From Oceanobacillus oncorhynchi (GTDB lineage Bacteria > Bacillota > Bacilli > Bacillales > Amphibacillaceae), in the NCBI RefSeq assembly GCF_000821065.1, contig NZ_CDGG01000001.1, positions 1,302,001 to 1,366,000 on the forward strand: 64,000 bases of DNA, given 5' to 3'. The notes beneath the pieces are model-generated. The model was not told the origin of the DNA and made no database searches. It worked only from the letters and a program-made list of their open reading frames with translations. Below are positions 20,298 through 30,305 of this stretch, in pieces (positions within the stretch are counted from its first letter, which is position 1; the number at the start of each line of letters is the position of its first letter). The position numbers and the translations under genes are program-made.

Positions 20298-22136
20298 TTG
20301 CAATTTCAAGTGAATAATAGTCCATTTAATCAAGAGCAGGTTGAGCTGCTCAATCGTCTATTTCCAACATTGACGGAAACCCAACAAATATGGCTTGGCG
20401 GTTATCTTTCTGCTTTACAAAGTGCCGGCGCCGTCCCGGCTGCACCTGTCGCAGAAGCAGTCACAGCGCAATTGCCAACCGCTGCTGTAACAGAAGCTTC
20501 CCCGGTAGAGGTGACGGTTCTTTTCGGGTCACAGACAGGGAATTGTCAAGGATTGGCAACAGAGGTGTCAGGAAAGCTAAAAGAAAAAGGAATGAAGGTT
20601 ACCCTTGCCTCTATGGCTGATTTTAAACCCAATAAGCTGAAAAATCTTCAAAACCTGCTGGTTGTAATCAGTACACAGGGAGAAGGAGATCCGCCGGATA
20701 CAGCGCTTCAATTTCATGAATTTCTCCACGGACGCCGGGCTCCAAAGCTGGAGGACTTGAATTATTCCGTATTGGCGCTCGGAGACAGCTCTTATGAACT
20801 TTTCTGTGAAACTGGCAGACAGTTTGATGAGAGATTGGCAGAATTGGGAGGAAATCGAATTATCGACCGTGTGGATTGTGATTTGGATTATGATGAAGCG
20901 GCTGAGGAATGGCTGGAAAATGTATTAAATAAACTTTCTGAGTCACAGGAAACGGCTCAGGCTCCGACAATAGCTGAAGCAGCTGCTGCCGTAGAAACAC
21001 AAGCTTCCGCATTTTCAAGAACTAATCCATTTGAAGCAGAAATCTTTGAAAGTCTGAATATAAATGGGCGCGGCTCGAATAAAGAAACCTATCATATGGA
21101 ATTGTCGCTGGAAGGGTCGAACCTGGAGTATGAACCAGGAGACAGCATTGGAATTTATCCTGAAAACGATCCGGTCATTGTCGAAGAGCTTATCAAAGAA
21201 ACAGGGTGGGCTCCGAATGAGCTGATCCCAGTGAATAAAAAAGGGGATGAAGTTCCTCTGCAAGAAGCATTGCAAAAAAATTATGAAATCACTGTACTGA
21301 CAAAGCCATTGCTGAAAAAAATAGCGGAATTCACACAAATTCCGGAATTACAGCAATTACTGGAGCAGGGGAATGAAGAAGCGGTAACAGAATATATATA
21401 CGGACGTGATTTATTAGATTTGATTCGTGATTATCAGATAAAGGATCTTCCGGCAAAGGAATTTATTGCGCTGTTACGAAAAATGCCGCCGAGACTATAT
21501 TCTGTAGCAAGCAGCTACAAAGCAAATCCGGAGGAGGTTCATTTGACGGTTGGAGCAGTACGTTACCAAACTTATGGCAGAGAGCGGAGCGGCGTTTGCT
21601 CTGTGCAATGCGCAGATCGAAAAGAGCCGGGGCAGACCCTTTCCGTTTATGTTCATAAAAACCCGAATTTCAAGCTGCCGGCTGATCCGGATAAACCAAT
21701 TATCATGATTGGCCCGGGAACTGGAATCGCCCCATTCCGCTCCTTCGTAGAAGAACGTGAAATAATGGAAGCAAACGGAAAGTCATGGCTGTTCTTTGGA
21801 GACCAGCATTTTGTTACCGATTTTCTTTATCAGACAGATTGGCAGCGCTGGTTGAAGAGCGGCGTTTTATCTAAAGTAGATGTGGCTTTTTCGCGGGATA
21901 AGGCAGAAAAAGTCTATGTACAGCATCGTATGCTGGAGCAAAGCAAGGAGCTTTATGAATGGCTGAAAGAAGGCGCAGTCGTCTACGTATGCGGTGATGA
22001 GAAAAACATGGCAAGTGATGTCCACGATACGCTAGTGACTATCCTGGAACGGGAAGGAAATCTCAGTACAGAAGATGCGCAGCATTATTTAATGGAGATG
22101 CAGCAGGAGAAACGCTACCAGCGGGATGTCTATTAG
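20298..22136 (+). CDS. cysJ: sulfite reductase flavoprotein subunit
   Basis: NADPH-dependent diflavin reductase (612 residues) that feeds electrons to CysI. Flavodoxin domain at about 70-215 with FMN loop [11 protein letters not shown], then FAD domain with [18 protein letters not shown], and NADP domain with [18 protein letters not shown] and [11 protein letters not shown], ending RYQRDVY. The N-terminal 65 residues plus an Ala/Pro/Val linker precede the flavodoxin domain. TTG start 20298, eight bases from GAGAGGT. Confidence 0.95.
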   Translation: MQFQVNNSPFNQEQVELLNRLFPTLTETQQIWLGGYLSALQSAGAVPAAPVAEAVTAQLPTAAVTEASPVEVTVLFGSQTGNCQGLATEVSGKLKEKGMKVTLASMADFKPNKLKNLQNLLVVISTQGEGDPPDTALQFHEFLHGRRAPKLEDLNYSVLALGDSSYELFCETGRQFDERLAELGGNRIIDRVDCDLDYDEAAEEWLENVLNKLSESQETAQAPTIAEAAAAVETQASAFSRTNPFEAEIFESLNINGRGSNKETYHMELSLEGSNLEYEPGDSIGIYPENDPVIVEELIKETGWAPNELIPVNKKGDEVPLQEALQKNYEITVLTKPLLKKIAEFTQIPELQQLLEQGNEEAVTEYIYGRDLLDLIRDYQIKDLPAKEFIALLRKMPPRLYSVASSYKANPEEVHLTVGAVRYQTYGRERSGVCSVQCADRKEPGQTLSVYVHKNPNFKLPADPDKPIIMIGPGTGIAPFRSFVEEREIMEANGKSWLFFGDQHFVTDFLYQTDWQRWLKSGVLSKVDVAFSRDKAEKVYVQHRMLEQSKELYEWLKEGAVVYVCGDEKNMASDVHDTLVTILEREGNLSTEDAQHYLMEMQQEKRYQRDVY

Positions 22137-22156
22137 TAAGTAAAGGAGAATCAGAA

Positions 22157-23890
22157 ATGTCAGATAGTAAAACAGTTAATAAACCGGTCCATATTCAGGA
22201 CGGACCGCCAAGTGATGTAGAAAGAATCAAAAAAGAGAGTAATTATTTACGCGGGACATTGGAAGAAACGCTGAGTGATCCGTTAAGTGCAGGGATCCCG
22301 GATGACGATAACCGGTTAATGAAATTCCATGGAAGCTATTTACAGGATGACCGGGACCTGCGTACCGAACGGCAGCGGCAGAAGCTTGAGCCTGCCTATC
22401 AATTTATGGTGCGGGTCCGTGTGCCCGGAGGAGTTGCTACACCGGAGCAATGGCTGGTTATTGATGAATTGGCCAACACCTACGGGAATCAGACGATTAA
22501 ATTGACTACCAGACAGGCGTTTCAGATGCATGGCATTTTAAAGTGGAATATGAAAGCAAGTATAAAAGGGATTAATGATGCTTTGATGGATACCCTTGCA
22601 GCCTGCGGAGACGTTAACAGGAATGTTATGTGTAACCCTAACCCGGATCAATCGGAGGTGCATGCAGAAGTCCACGAGTGGTCAAAAGTATTGAGTGACT
22701 ATTTATCTCCGCGCACGAATGCGTACCATGAAATTTGGCTTGATGGGGATAAGGTGGTTGATTCTAAAGAAACTGATGAAGTAGAGCCAATGTATGGAAC
22801 GGTTTATCTGCCAAGAAAGTTTAAGATTGGAATTGCAGTTCCGCCATCCAATGATGTGGATATCTTTTCGCAGGATTTAGGTTTTATTGCTGTTCTGGAG
22901 GATGGAAAGCTTCAAGGATTCAATGTATCGGTTGGCGGCGGCATGGGCATGACTCATGGCGATACCAATACGTATCCGCAGCTTGGAAGAGTTATCGGTT
23001 TTTCTAAGCCGGATCAAATCACGGATGTAGCCGAAAAAATCATTACCATTCAGCGGGATTATGGAAATCGTTCCGAACGAAAATATGCACGCTTTAAATA
23101 TACGATTGATGCCAGAGGGATTGATTGGCTTAAAAATGAGCTGACGGAACGTTTAGGCTGGCAGCTGGACGAAGCACGCGACTTTCATTTTGACCATAAC
23201 GGCGACCGCTATGGCTGGGTGAAAGGGACGAAGAATCGCTGGAATTTTACGCTTTTTATTCAAAATGGACGTATTCAGGATAAAGAAGACTATCAGCTGA
23301 TGACGGGACTGCGGGAAATTGCCAAAATTCATACCGGAGATTTCCGTTTAACGGCAAATCAAAACCTGGTAATCGGAAATGTCACCAGTCAGAAGAAAAA
23401 GGAAATCATCGCGCTTATCGAGCAGTATGGACTGTCAGATGGAAAAGAGCAATCTGCATTACGCCGTAATTCCATGGCTTGTGTTGCATTTCCGACCTGC
23501 GGCTTGGCGATGGCTGAATCAGAGCGTTATTTGCCTTCCTTGATTGAGAAATTAGAAACACTGCTGGAAGAAGAAGGGCTACGTGATGAAGAAATTGTCA
23601 TTCGGATGTCTGGCTGCCCGAACGGATGCTCACGAGCAGCATTAGGAGAAATTGGCTTTATTGGGAAAGCCCCAGGAAAATATAATATGTATTTAGGAGC
23701 AGGATTTGCCGGACAGCGTTTAAGCAAAATTTACCGGGAAAGCATTGGAGAAAAAGAAATTTTAGAAACGCTGCAGCCGATTATCCGGCATTATGCAAAA
23801 GAGCGTCTGGATGGCGAACACTTCGGTGATTTTGTAGTTCGAAAAGAGTATGTGAAGGCTGTTACTTCTGGAGTAAACTTTCATGATTAG
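22157..23890 (+). CDS. cysI: sulfite reductase hemoprotein subunit
   Basis: Siroheme- and [4Fe-4S]-containing catalytic subunit that reduces sulfite to sulfide by six electrons. The shared cluster/heme cysteines are in [17 protein letters not shown] and [20 protein letters not shown]; substrate residues are in [11 protein letters not shown] and the KGTKNRWN segment. Full length at 577 residues. Gene follows cysJ by 20 bp. The siroheme it needs is made by the next three genes. Confidence 0.96.
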   Translation: MSDSKTVNKPVHIQDGPPSDVERIKKESNYLRGTLEETLSDPLSAGIPDDDNRLMKFHGSYLQDDRDLRTERQRQKLEPAYQFMVRVRVPGGVATPEQWLVIDELANTYGNQTIKLTTRQAFQMHGILKWNMKASIKGINDALMDTLAACGDVNRNVMCNPNPDQSEVHAEVHEWSKVLSDYLSPRTNAYHEIWLDGDKVVDSKETDEVEPMYGTVYLPRKFKIGIAVPPSNDVDIFSQDLGFIAVLEDGKLQGFNVSVGGGMGMTHGDTNTYPQLGRVIGFSKPDQITDVAEKIITIQRDYGNRSERKYARFKYTIDARGIDWLKNELTERLGWQLDEARDFHFDHNGDRYGWVKGTKNRWNFTLFIQNGRIQDKEDYQLMTGLREIAKIHTGDFRLTANQNLVIGNVTSQKKKEIIALIEQYGLSDGKEQSALRRNSMACVAFPTCGLAMAESERYLPSLIEKLETLLEEEGLRDEEIVIRMSGCPNGCSRAALGEIGFIGKAPGKYNMYLGAGFAGQRLSKIYRESIGEKEILETLQPIIRHYAKERLDGEHFGDFVVRKEYVKAVTSGVNFHD

Positions 23891-23898
23891 TTGAAAAC

Positions 23899-23945
23899 TT
23901 TAAAGAAGACGCAGGGCAGCGGTTATCGCCCTGCTCTTCTTTAAC
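23899..23945 (+). terminator. intra-operon hairpin between cysI and sumT
   Basis: TTAAAGAAGA / TCTTCTTTAA and GCAGGGC (23911-23917) / GCCCTGC (23928-23934) form a strong two-part stem with one C:T mismatch. There is no long T-run, so it may attenuate or protect the upstream mRNA rather than end transcription. Confidence 0.5.
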
Positions 23946-24025
23946 TTTAAGAAAAGCAGAGCTGTTGACTTGAATAGCCGATTTGATACGAAAAAGTTTA
24001 GAAATGGATGAAATGAGGGTGACGA

Positions 24026-25516
24026 ATGATGACAAAACCAGGATGTGTGTATTTAGTCGGAGCTGGTCCTGGAGATATTGGGTTAGTGACATTAAAAGGT
24101 TATACGTATTTGCAGCAGGCAGAAGTTGTTTTATACGATAGGCTGGTTAACCCTCTCTTACTGGAATATGCTTCGCAGCAAGCAGAATTTATATATTGTG
24201 GTAAAATGCCTAAAAAACATATACTGCGTCAGGAAGCAATTAATGAATTATTAGTAAAGCATGGCTTAGAAGGAAAGAATGTTGTGCGTTTGAAAGGCGG
24301 CGACCCAAGCGTATTCGGCCGGGTAGGCGAGGAGGCAGCTGCACTTGAACAGGCCGGTGTGCCTTACGAGATTGTTCCAGGGATAACGGCGGGAATCGGA
24401 GCTGCTGCTTATGCAGGCGTGCCTGTTACACATCGTGAGCATAGCTTATCCTTTGCTGTTATTACAGGTCATGATAAGTCGCCTTCAGGTGAACCGCTGA
24501 TTGACTGGCATGCTTTAGCGAACGGGATCGACACCATTGCGTTCTATATGGGATTGGGCAATCTGCCTTACATTTCAGAACAGCTCATCTCACATGGGCG
24601 GTCTTCGGATACGCCAGTTTTATTAATTCAATGGGGCACGACCGGAAAACAGAGAACGCTGCAGGGAAATCTTGCAACTATTGTACAGAAAGCAAAAGCG
24701 GCACAGTTTAAAAATCCAGCTATCATCTTAGTAGGAGATGTAAGCACACTGAAAAAAGGAGAAAGCTGGTTTGAAAGCAAGCCGCTGTTTAGTCAGCATT
24801 TGCTTCTCGGGCGGGCTGGTGAAGAACCGAGTGAGATGGCTCGGCATTTACGGGAGCAGGGAGCAGAGGTTTTTGAATTTCCGCGGATGCAAAAGAAAAA
24901 GCATCTGTTGAAAAAAGCCGATATTCCGGCAAATCGGGATCTTCTTTTTCTATCACCGGCAAGTGTGGACATTTTCTTCGAGTCTCTGCAGGCAAATAAA
25001 ATCGATATTCGAAGGATTCAAGGCGAATTCTATGGAATTTCTAAAAAAACAGTAAAGGCCATAGAATCCTATCATTGTTTTGGAAAAGAAATAGCAGAAC
25101 GGAGCCCCGACGCTCCCCCGCTGGTAATATTAGGAGATCCGGAAGGCTTCCATCGAAAAGAGCAGCGTTATCCATTCGTATTTGAGCCTGATTTCATTGC
25201 TACGCATAGCTTTATTCGTGTGCAGCAGACGGAGCAAACGTTCAGCCGTCTTCAGGAGGAGGAGCGTATCGAAACGATCATTTTTCCTAATGCGCGTTCT
25301 GTGAAAACAGTGACGGAAGGGTTTCAAGCTTGTGGAGAAACGCCAGAAAACATTAGTACCTATGCACGCGTGATTTGTTTTGGAGAAAAATCAAAACAGG
25401 CTGCTGTCAAAGCAGGGTATGCTGTTTCGGAGGTATTATCTGAACCAACCGAAGAAGCACTGCAGGAAGTTCTTTTGCAAAAAGAAGCTCCGCTGGTTGC
25501 TGCGGCCTTGTCTTAA
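24026..25516 (+). CDS. sumT: uroporphyrinogen-III C-methyltransferase fused to HemD-like domain
   Basis: Residues 1 to about 245 are a full SAM-dependent methyltransferase that makes precorrin-2 from uroporphyrinogen III: GAGPGDIGLVTLKG, GGDPSVFGRVGEEA, PGITAGIGAAAYAGVPVTHR, VITGHDKSPSG. The remaining 250 residues look like a uroporphyrinogen-III synthase: LLLGRAGEEPSEMARHLREQGAEVFEFPRM, DLLFLSPASVDIFFESL and the end RVICFGEKSKQAAVKAGYAVSEVL. B. subtilis SumT (YlnD) is only the first domain. The fusion couples two successive steps toward siroheme for CysI. Two adjacent ATGs (24026, 24029) are possible starts. Confidence 0.9.
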   Translation: MMTKPGCVYLVGAGPGDIGLVTLKGYTYLQQAEVVLYDRLVNPLLLEYASQQAEFIYCGKMPKKHILRQEAINELLVKHGLEGKNVVRLKGGDPSVFGRVGEEAAALEQAGVPYEIVPGITAGIGAAAYAGVPVTHREHSLSFAVITGHDKSPSGEPLIDWHALANGIDTIAFYMGLGNLPYISEQLISHGRSSDTPVLLIQWGTTGKQRTLQGNLATIVQKAKAAQFKNPAIILVGDVSTLKKGESWFESKPLFSQHLLLGRAGEEPSEMARHLREQGAEVFEFPRMQKKKHLLKKADIPANRDLLFLSPASVDIFFESLQANKIDIRRIQGEFYGISKKTVKAIESYHCFGKEIAERSPDAPPLVILGDPEGFHRKEQRYPFVFEPDFIATHSFIRVQQTEQTFSRLQEEERIETIIFPNARSVKTVTEGFQACGETPENISTYARVICFGEKSKQAAVKAGYAVSEVLSEPTEEALQEVLLQKEAPLVAAALS

Positions 25517-25600
25517 AATTTTTCAGTTTTACAATTAATATCGTTCATTAAGCAGAAATTTGCTAGACTTGAAAGAGAATAAGAGGAAGGGGAATACAGG

Positions 25601-26377
25601 ATGCAGGCTATTTTATATATCGGGCATGGAAGCCGGGTACAACGAGGGAATGAAGAGCTGCTGGCTTTTGTAGACAGAGCAAAGAAAAAAAATTCGCAGA
25701 TTCAGATACAGGAGACCTGCTTTATCGAACTTGCTTCGCCATCCATCCAAACGGGCATCGACAGCTGTGTCCGGCAGGGAGCAGCACAGATTGCAGTGGT
25801 GCCTGTTCTATTGCTTTCAGCTGGGCATGCAAAGCAGGATATCCCAAAAGAAATAGAGCAGGCTGAAAAACGCTATCCAGATATCACCTTTACGTACGGA
25901 AAGGTGATGGGAGTTGATCCGGCAATCATTGATTTACTAAACAAACGCCTGGAAATGGGAGGGCTGAAGCAAACCGGTAAATCGCCTGTGTATGAAGAAC
26001 GCGAAGCTGCTTCTGTATTACTTGTCGGCCGAGGCAGCAGTGATCCGGATGCGAATAGCGACCTTACTAAAATTGCACGCTTATTATGGGAGGCAGCTCC
26101 GGTAAATGAAGTAAATACATGTTATCTGGCAGCAACCCGTCCTACATTGGATGAGGGACTGGAGCAATTGCTTAAAAGTCCTAATTCGGTGGTGTATGTT
26201 GTCCCCTATTTGTTATTCTCCGGTGTATTAATGAGGGAGCTGCGCCAGAAATTAGATGAACTCTCTGAACGGACAGATAAACAATTTATTCTTTGTCCGT
26301 ACTTGGGATTTGATGATCAGCTCGTTACAGTCTTAGTTGACCGGGTCGAAGCATTGCTGAAAGGAAAAGTCAGCTGA
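25601..26377 (+). CDS. sirB: sirohydrochlorin ferrochelatase
   Basis: CbiX-family chelatase (258 residues) that inserts Fe2+ into sirohydrochlorin. Two homologous halves are visible: ILYIGHGSRVQRGNEEL at the start, with the metal-site His9 region, and VLLVGRGSSDPDANSDLTKIARLL in the middle, plus VVPVLLLSAGHAKQDIP and YVVPYLLFSGVLM. Strong GGAAGGGG ribosome site. The stop shares one base with the sirC start. Confidence 0.92.
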   Translation: MQAILYIGHGSRVQRGNEELLAFVDRAKKKNSQIQIQETCFIELASPSIQTGIDSCVRQGAAQIAVVPVLLLSAGHAKQDIPKEIEQAEKRYPDITFTYGKVMGVDPAIIDLLNKRLEMGGLKQTGKSPVYEEREAASVLLVGRGSSDPDANSDLTKIARLLWEAAPVNEVNTCYLAATRPTLDEGLEQLLKSPNSVVYVVPYLLFSGVLMRELRQKLDELSERTDKQFILCPYLGFDDQLVTVLVDRVEALLKGKVS

Positions 26378-26991
26378 TGCACATGCCGCTTTTTTTAGAG
26401 GTGAAGAATCAGACCGTCATTGCAGTCGGCGGAGGAGCTGTTGCAGCGAGAAAAGTACGTCATTTTTTAGATGCTGGAGCTGCTATCACTATCATTGCGC
26501 CGAAGCTTCATCCATTTTTGCAGCAGCTTTATCAAAAAGGAAAAATCAAGTGGCAGGAAAGAGAGGTTCACGAGGGAGAACATTTTAATTGTCTATTTCT
26601 TTTATTGATGACAGATAAGAAAGAACTGAATATGTCCCTTTATGAAAACAAACAGCCGCATCAGCTGGCTTATGTTGCCAATGATGCCATGAAAAGTGAT
26701 GTATCCTTTCCTGCTGTTCTTCAAAGGGGAGCGCTAAGCCTTGCGTTGTCCACCGGCGGTGCGAGTCCAGTTTATGCAAAACAGTTAAAAAATAAGCTGG
26801 CGGATCAGCTGCCAGCAGAAATAGAAGCTGATCTTATCTTTCTTGATCAGGCAAGAAAAAGAATCCTCACCCTGCCTTTAACACCCGAGCAAAAAAAGCA
26901 GATTCTGCAGAAAATTACAGAAGAGGAATTCCTGCGGCAGGGTAACCGGCAGCAGCTTCTGGAAGAAATGCTTGAAGCGGTTCAAAAATGA
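26377..26991 (+). CDS. sirC: precorrin-2 dehydrogenase
   Basis: NAD-dependent dehydrogenase that converts precorrin-2 to sirohydrochlorin (204 residues). Rossmann motif IAVGGGAVAARKVRHFLDAGA, then APKLH; central VANDAMKSDVSFPAVLQRGALSLALSTGGASPVYAKQLKNKL is the typical family core. ATG 26377 overlaps the sirB stop; ATG 26383 is an alternative start. Last gene of the sulfur operon; I see no strong terminator after it. Confidence 0.93.
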   Translation: MHMPLFLEVKNQTVIAVGGGAVAARKVRHFLDAGAAITIIAPKLHPFLQQLYQKGKIKWQEREVHEGEHFNCLFLLLMTDKKELNMSLYENKQPHQLAYVANDAMKSDVSFPAVLQRGALSLALSTGGASPVYAKQLKNKLADQLPAEIEADLIFLDQARKRILTLPLTPEQKKQILQKITEEEFLRQGNRQQLLEEMLEAVQK

Positions 26992-27089
26992 CTTAAAAAA
27001 TTCATAATCGGGATAGAGAATGAGAAGAAAAAGTGGTAAAAGTCATAAAATATCCATTTGAACTCCTTTCTAACCTCCTTTACCATAGA

Positions 27090-27133
27090 ACTATATATAG
27101 TTTGATTTTGTTTTTAAACATACTATATATAGT
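27090..27133 (+). promoter_or_regulatory. tandem NrdR boxes at the nrdDG promoter
   Basis: Two identical palindromes ACTATATATAGT at 27090-27101 and 27122-27133, start-to-start 32 bp, that is three helical turns. This is the arrangement of NrdR repressor boxes before ribonucleotide reductase genes. The second box overlaps a likely -10, with TTGATT (27102-27107) as a weak -35. Confidence 0.85.
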
Positions 27134-27185
27134 TTTTCGAGTGCGTTGAAACGTATTTGCGGAGACGAAGAAGGAGGAATAGAAG

Positions 27186-29063
27186 ATGGCGGAAGTAATG
27201 ACTGCTCCTGAAAGTACAGAAGCAGATTTAATGCAGGATTTTCAAGAGATTGTATCCAGCACCAATCAGGATTTAATACAGGAAAATGCCAATGTGGACG
27301 GGAAATCACCATGCGGGCAGATGAACAAGTTTGCTAGTGAAAGTGCAAAACTTTATGCGAAAGAAAAGATGTTGAGCCGGGAAGCGAAGCAGGCAATGGA
27401 GGATAATTATATTCATATTCATGATTTAGATTATATGCCCACAGGGACAGCGACCTGCTGCCAAATTCCTTTAGGAAAATTGTTGGAAAAAGGGTTTAAC
27501 ACGGGGCATGGACATATGCGCTCCCCACAAAGCATTCTGAGTGCGATGGCATTAGCGGCAATCGTTTTTCAAAGCAACCAAAATCAGCAGCATGGTGGAC
27601 AGAGCTTCCAGGCGTTTGATTATGATTTAGCGCCGTTTGTGAAGAAGTCCTATCAAAAGCGGCTGCATAGATTACAGCAATATCAGCTTCCCCTTGCTCC
27701 ACAGGAATTGGAGAAGTTAGCTTGGGAGGAAACGGATCGGGAATGCTACCAGGCCTGTGAAGCGTTTATTCATAATTTGAACAGCCTCCATTCCAGAAGC
27801 GGCGGTCAGGTTCCATTTACGTCAATCAATTATGGAACAGATTCAAGCAGAGAAGGAAGACTGATTATAAAAAATCTTCTTTTAGCTACACAGTCTGGTT
27901 TAGGAAAAGGGGAGACCCCAATTTTTCCGATTCAAATTTTTAAAATGAAAAAAGGCGTTAATTTTTATAAAGCGGATCCAAACTATGATTTGTATCAGCT
28001 TGCTCTGGAAACAACAGCAAAAAGGCTTTTTCCAAACTTCAGCTTTATCGATGCACCCTTCAATTTCGTTTATTATGAAGAAGGAAACCCGGATTCGGAA
28101 GTAGCTTATATGGGCTGCCGCACGCGTATTATGGCTAATCGTCATGGAGAAGAAAATAGTCTCGGGCGCGGCAATATCTCCTTTACCAGTATTAATTTAG
28201 TGAAAATAGCGCTGACCTCATCAACCGTCGAGGCATTTATGGCGAAATTAGAGGTCTATACGGAAATGGTCATTCGTCAATTGTATGAACGGTATGTATT
28301 TCAGGCAAATAAACTTGTGAATAACTTCACTTTTTTGCATGGAGAAGGCGTCTGGTCAGGCAGTGACGAATTAAATCCAGAGGATACATTGGAAGAGGTG
28401 TTGAAGCAGGGGAGTTTAAGTGTCGGTTTTATTGGCCTGGCGGAGTGTTTAAAAGCATTGACAGGCAAGCATCATGGAGAATCAGAACAGGCACAGGAAC
28501 TCGGAGAAGAGATTGTTGCCTTTCTACGGAAGAAATGTGACGAGGCTGCAGAAGACTATGATTTGAATTATTCGCTGATTGCAACACCGGCAGAAGGGCT
28601 GAGCGGCCGATTTGTGAAGCAGGATCGCAAGGATTTTGGGATAAGAGAAGGGATTACAGACAGAGATTATTATACAAATTCGTTTCATATCCCAGTGTAC
28701 TATCCGATTCAAGCTGTGGAGAAAATAAAACGGGAAGCTGTCTATCACCCATATACCAATGCGGGTCATATCACTTATATTGAAGTAGACGGAGATGTCA
28801 GCAAAAATATAAAAGCTATCGATATCCTTGTGAAAACCATGGCTGAAAGCGGTATTGGTTATGGCAGTGTAAACCATCCGGTCGACCGCTGTAAAAGCTG
28901 CGGCTATACCGGAACAATCGATAACGCGTGTCCAAGCTGTGAAATCACGGATGAAAGACAATTTGACCGGATTCGCCGTATTACCGGCTATCTGGTAGGA
29001 ACGATGGATAAATGGAATACAGCAAAAGCATCGGAAGAACGGGACAGGGTGAGGCATGTATGA
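27186..29063 (+). CDS. nrdD: anaerobic ribonucleoside-triphosphate reductase, class III
   Basis: Glycyl-radical enzyme (625 residues) that makes deoxynucleotides without oxygen. The radical site is G601 in RRITGYLVGT; zinc cysteines are in DRCKSCGYTGTIDNACPSC; active-site region YMGCRTRIMAN. The sequence starts almost directly at ENANVDGKSPCGQMNKFASESAK, so the usual N-terminal ATP-cone of about 90 residues is missing and dATP feedback by that domain is not expected. AAGGAGGAAT ribosome site. Overlaps nrdG by 4 bp. Confidence 0.95.
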   Translation: MAEVMTAPESTEADLMQDFQEIVSSTNQDLIQENANVDGKSPCGQMNKFASESAKLYAKEKMLSREAKQAMEDNYIHIHDLDYMPTGTATCCQIPLGKLLEKGFNTGHGHMRSPQSILSAMALAAIVFQSNQNQQHGGQSFQAFDYDLAPFVKKSYQKRLHRLQQYQLPLAPQELEKLAWEETDRECYQACEAFIHNLNSLHSRSGGQVPFTSINYGTDSSREGRLIIKNLLLATQSGLGKGETPIFPIQIFKMKKGVNFYKADPNYDLYQLALETTAKRLFPNFSFIDAPFNFVYYEEGNPDSEVAYMGCRTRIMANRHGEENSLGRGNISFTSINLVKIALTSSTVEAFMAKLEVYTEMVIRQLYERYVFQANKLVNNFTFLHGEGVWSGSDELNPEDTLEEVLKQGSLSVGFIGLAECLKALTGKHHGESEQAQELGEEIVAFLRKKCDEAAEDYDLNYSLIATPAEGLSGRFVKQDRKDFGIREGITDRDYYTNSFHIPVYYPIQAVEKIKREAVYHPYTNAGHITYIEVDGDVSKNIKAIDILVKTMAESGIGYGSVNHPVDRCKSCGYTGTIDNACPSCEITDERQFDRIRRITGYLVGTMDKWNTAKASEERDRVRHV

Positions 29064-29524
29064 TGGAAATAGCGCGGGTTTTATCCATTTATCATGATTC
29101 GGTCGTCGACGGAGAGGGATTACGTACGGTTATTTTCTTTGCCGGCTGTCCCCATTACTGCAAAGGATGCCATAATCCAAGGTCGTGGAATATACGAAAT
29201 GGCAGAGAGATGGATGTGCAGCAGATTGTCAAGGAGGCATGGAATCCATTGACAGATATTACATTAAGTGGCGGGGATCCATTCTTTCAGGCAGAAGCTG
29301 CAGCAAGTGTTGCCAGACAATTGAAGGAGCTTGGGAAAAATATATGGGCGTATACTGGATGGACGATAGAAGAGCTGCGTGAGAACAAAGATCCACATCA
29401 GCTGGAGTTACTTAAATACGTGGATGTGCTGGTGGACGGTCCTTTTATATTGGCTGAGCGGGATTTAACCTTATCCTTTCGCGGCAGCCGGAATCAGCGG
29501 ATTATTGAGATGGGGAATGAGTAG
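29060..29524 (+). CDS. nrdG: anaerobic ribonucleotide reductase activating protein
   Basis: Radical-SAM activase (154 residues) that generates the glycyl radical on NrdD. The cluster motif is GCPHYCKGC (CX3CX2C), followed by the SAM-binding segment ITLSGGDPFFQ. ATG 29060 overlaps the nrdD stop in an ATGA arrangement; ATG 29063 is an alternative. The same frame is open back to 29012, but that lies inside nrdD and has no ribosome site. Confidence 0.95.
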   Translation: MMEIARVLSIYHDSVVDGEGLRTVIFFAGCPHYCKGCHNPRSWNIRNGREMDVQQIVKEAWNPLTDITLSGGDPFFQAEAAASVARQLKELGKNIWAYTGWTIEELRENKDPHQLELLKYVDVLVDGPFILAERDLTLSFRGSRNQRIIEMGNE

Positions 29525-29539
29525 AAGTAACATCGGCAG

Positions 29540-29572
29540 AAAAACTGACCAGAGACAAGGTCAGTTTTTTTG
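29540..29572 (+). terminator. terminator of nrdDG
   Basis: AAAAACTGACC (29540-29550) pairs with GGTCAGTTTTT (29559-29569) with a short loop and long T-run. Confidence 0.9.
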
Positions 29573-29768
29573 ATGGACAAAAACTGACTGTTGCAAAGTC
29601 TATATTGGCTTTTGGCAGATTAGAGTATATCCAAGCAAGCATAAAAGGAAAAAGAAGTATATAATAGCTTCCATAGCAGCAGGATAAGTTAAAACATTTT
29701 TAAAAGATAAGGATCAACACCAAAATCTATGGTTGGAAAATATAATTAAATGTGATAAAAGCAACTAG

Positions 29769-30045
29769 CTAGCGGAGGAAATACACGGAGACTCCTATGG
29801 GAAAGCGCAATGGTCTTCGGTGGGGCGAGTAATCGCAAAAGCTCTTCGATGGGGCGAGTAATCGCAGTCCCAGTCCCAGTGTGAAGACCCCGCAGAAAAA
29901 AAGCGAACTTCTTTTTTTCTACCCTCGGGGCATAAGTGCGACTTTGCTTCTGTCTGCGCCTGACGGCTTGCCAATCAGCAAGTCTTCTTTAAAGGAGGCT
30001 GAGCGCAAGCCCATGGAAAGCGTAGTGTATTTCCGTAGCGGTCGC
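29769..30045. repeat. noncoding repeat block between nrdG and the P-type ATPase
   Basis: Shares CTAGCGGAGGAAA, ACACGGAGACTCCTATGGGA, GACCCCGCAGAAAAAA and GCTGAGCGCAAGCCCATGGA with the module at 3878-4010, but carries extra pieces: two tandem phrases containing GGGGCGAGTAATCGC (about 29822 and 29852) and the 29951-29993 segment shared inverted with 15909-15951. No gene is supported in it. Confidence 0.65.
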
Positions 30046-30305
30046 TTACAGCAAATATATATCTACTATGTCACCCATAGATTTTGGTGAAGAGCTAAAG
30101 ATAAATATGAAGATTTTGTAAAGATTCCTTCTTTTCTGCAGTAATAAGGTTTCAATCGAATGAAAAAAGGCAATAGCTCAAGATAAAGAAAAACCTTTCA
30201 TTGCTGTAATATGTTAAAAATGGGGATGGAATGTGTTGAAGAATGCAAAATAAGCAATAAATGCACTCTATAATTGAAAAATGAACAAGCAGGGAGATTT
30301 TGAAA
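30046..30305. other. intergenic leader of the P-type ATPase gene
   Basis: AT-rich; I see no gene, riboswitch or clear promoter. The only functional site I can support is the ribosome site AGGGAG at 30291-30296. Confidence 0.4.

Noticed and set aside
23965-23993. Possible internal promoter before sumT (TTGACT)
   Set aside because: No acceptable -10 at 16-18 bp; the gene is adequately explained by read-through from the operon promoter.
28524-29057. 177-codon minus-strand frame inside nrdD
   Set aside because: Antisense shadow of the glycyl-radical domain coding sequence; no ribosome site.
29881-30090. 69-codon frame in the 29.8-kb repeat
   Set aside because: Made of repeat phrases shared with noncoding copies; start has no ribosome site.
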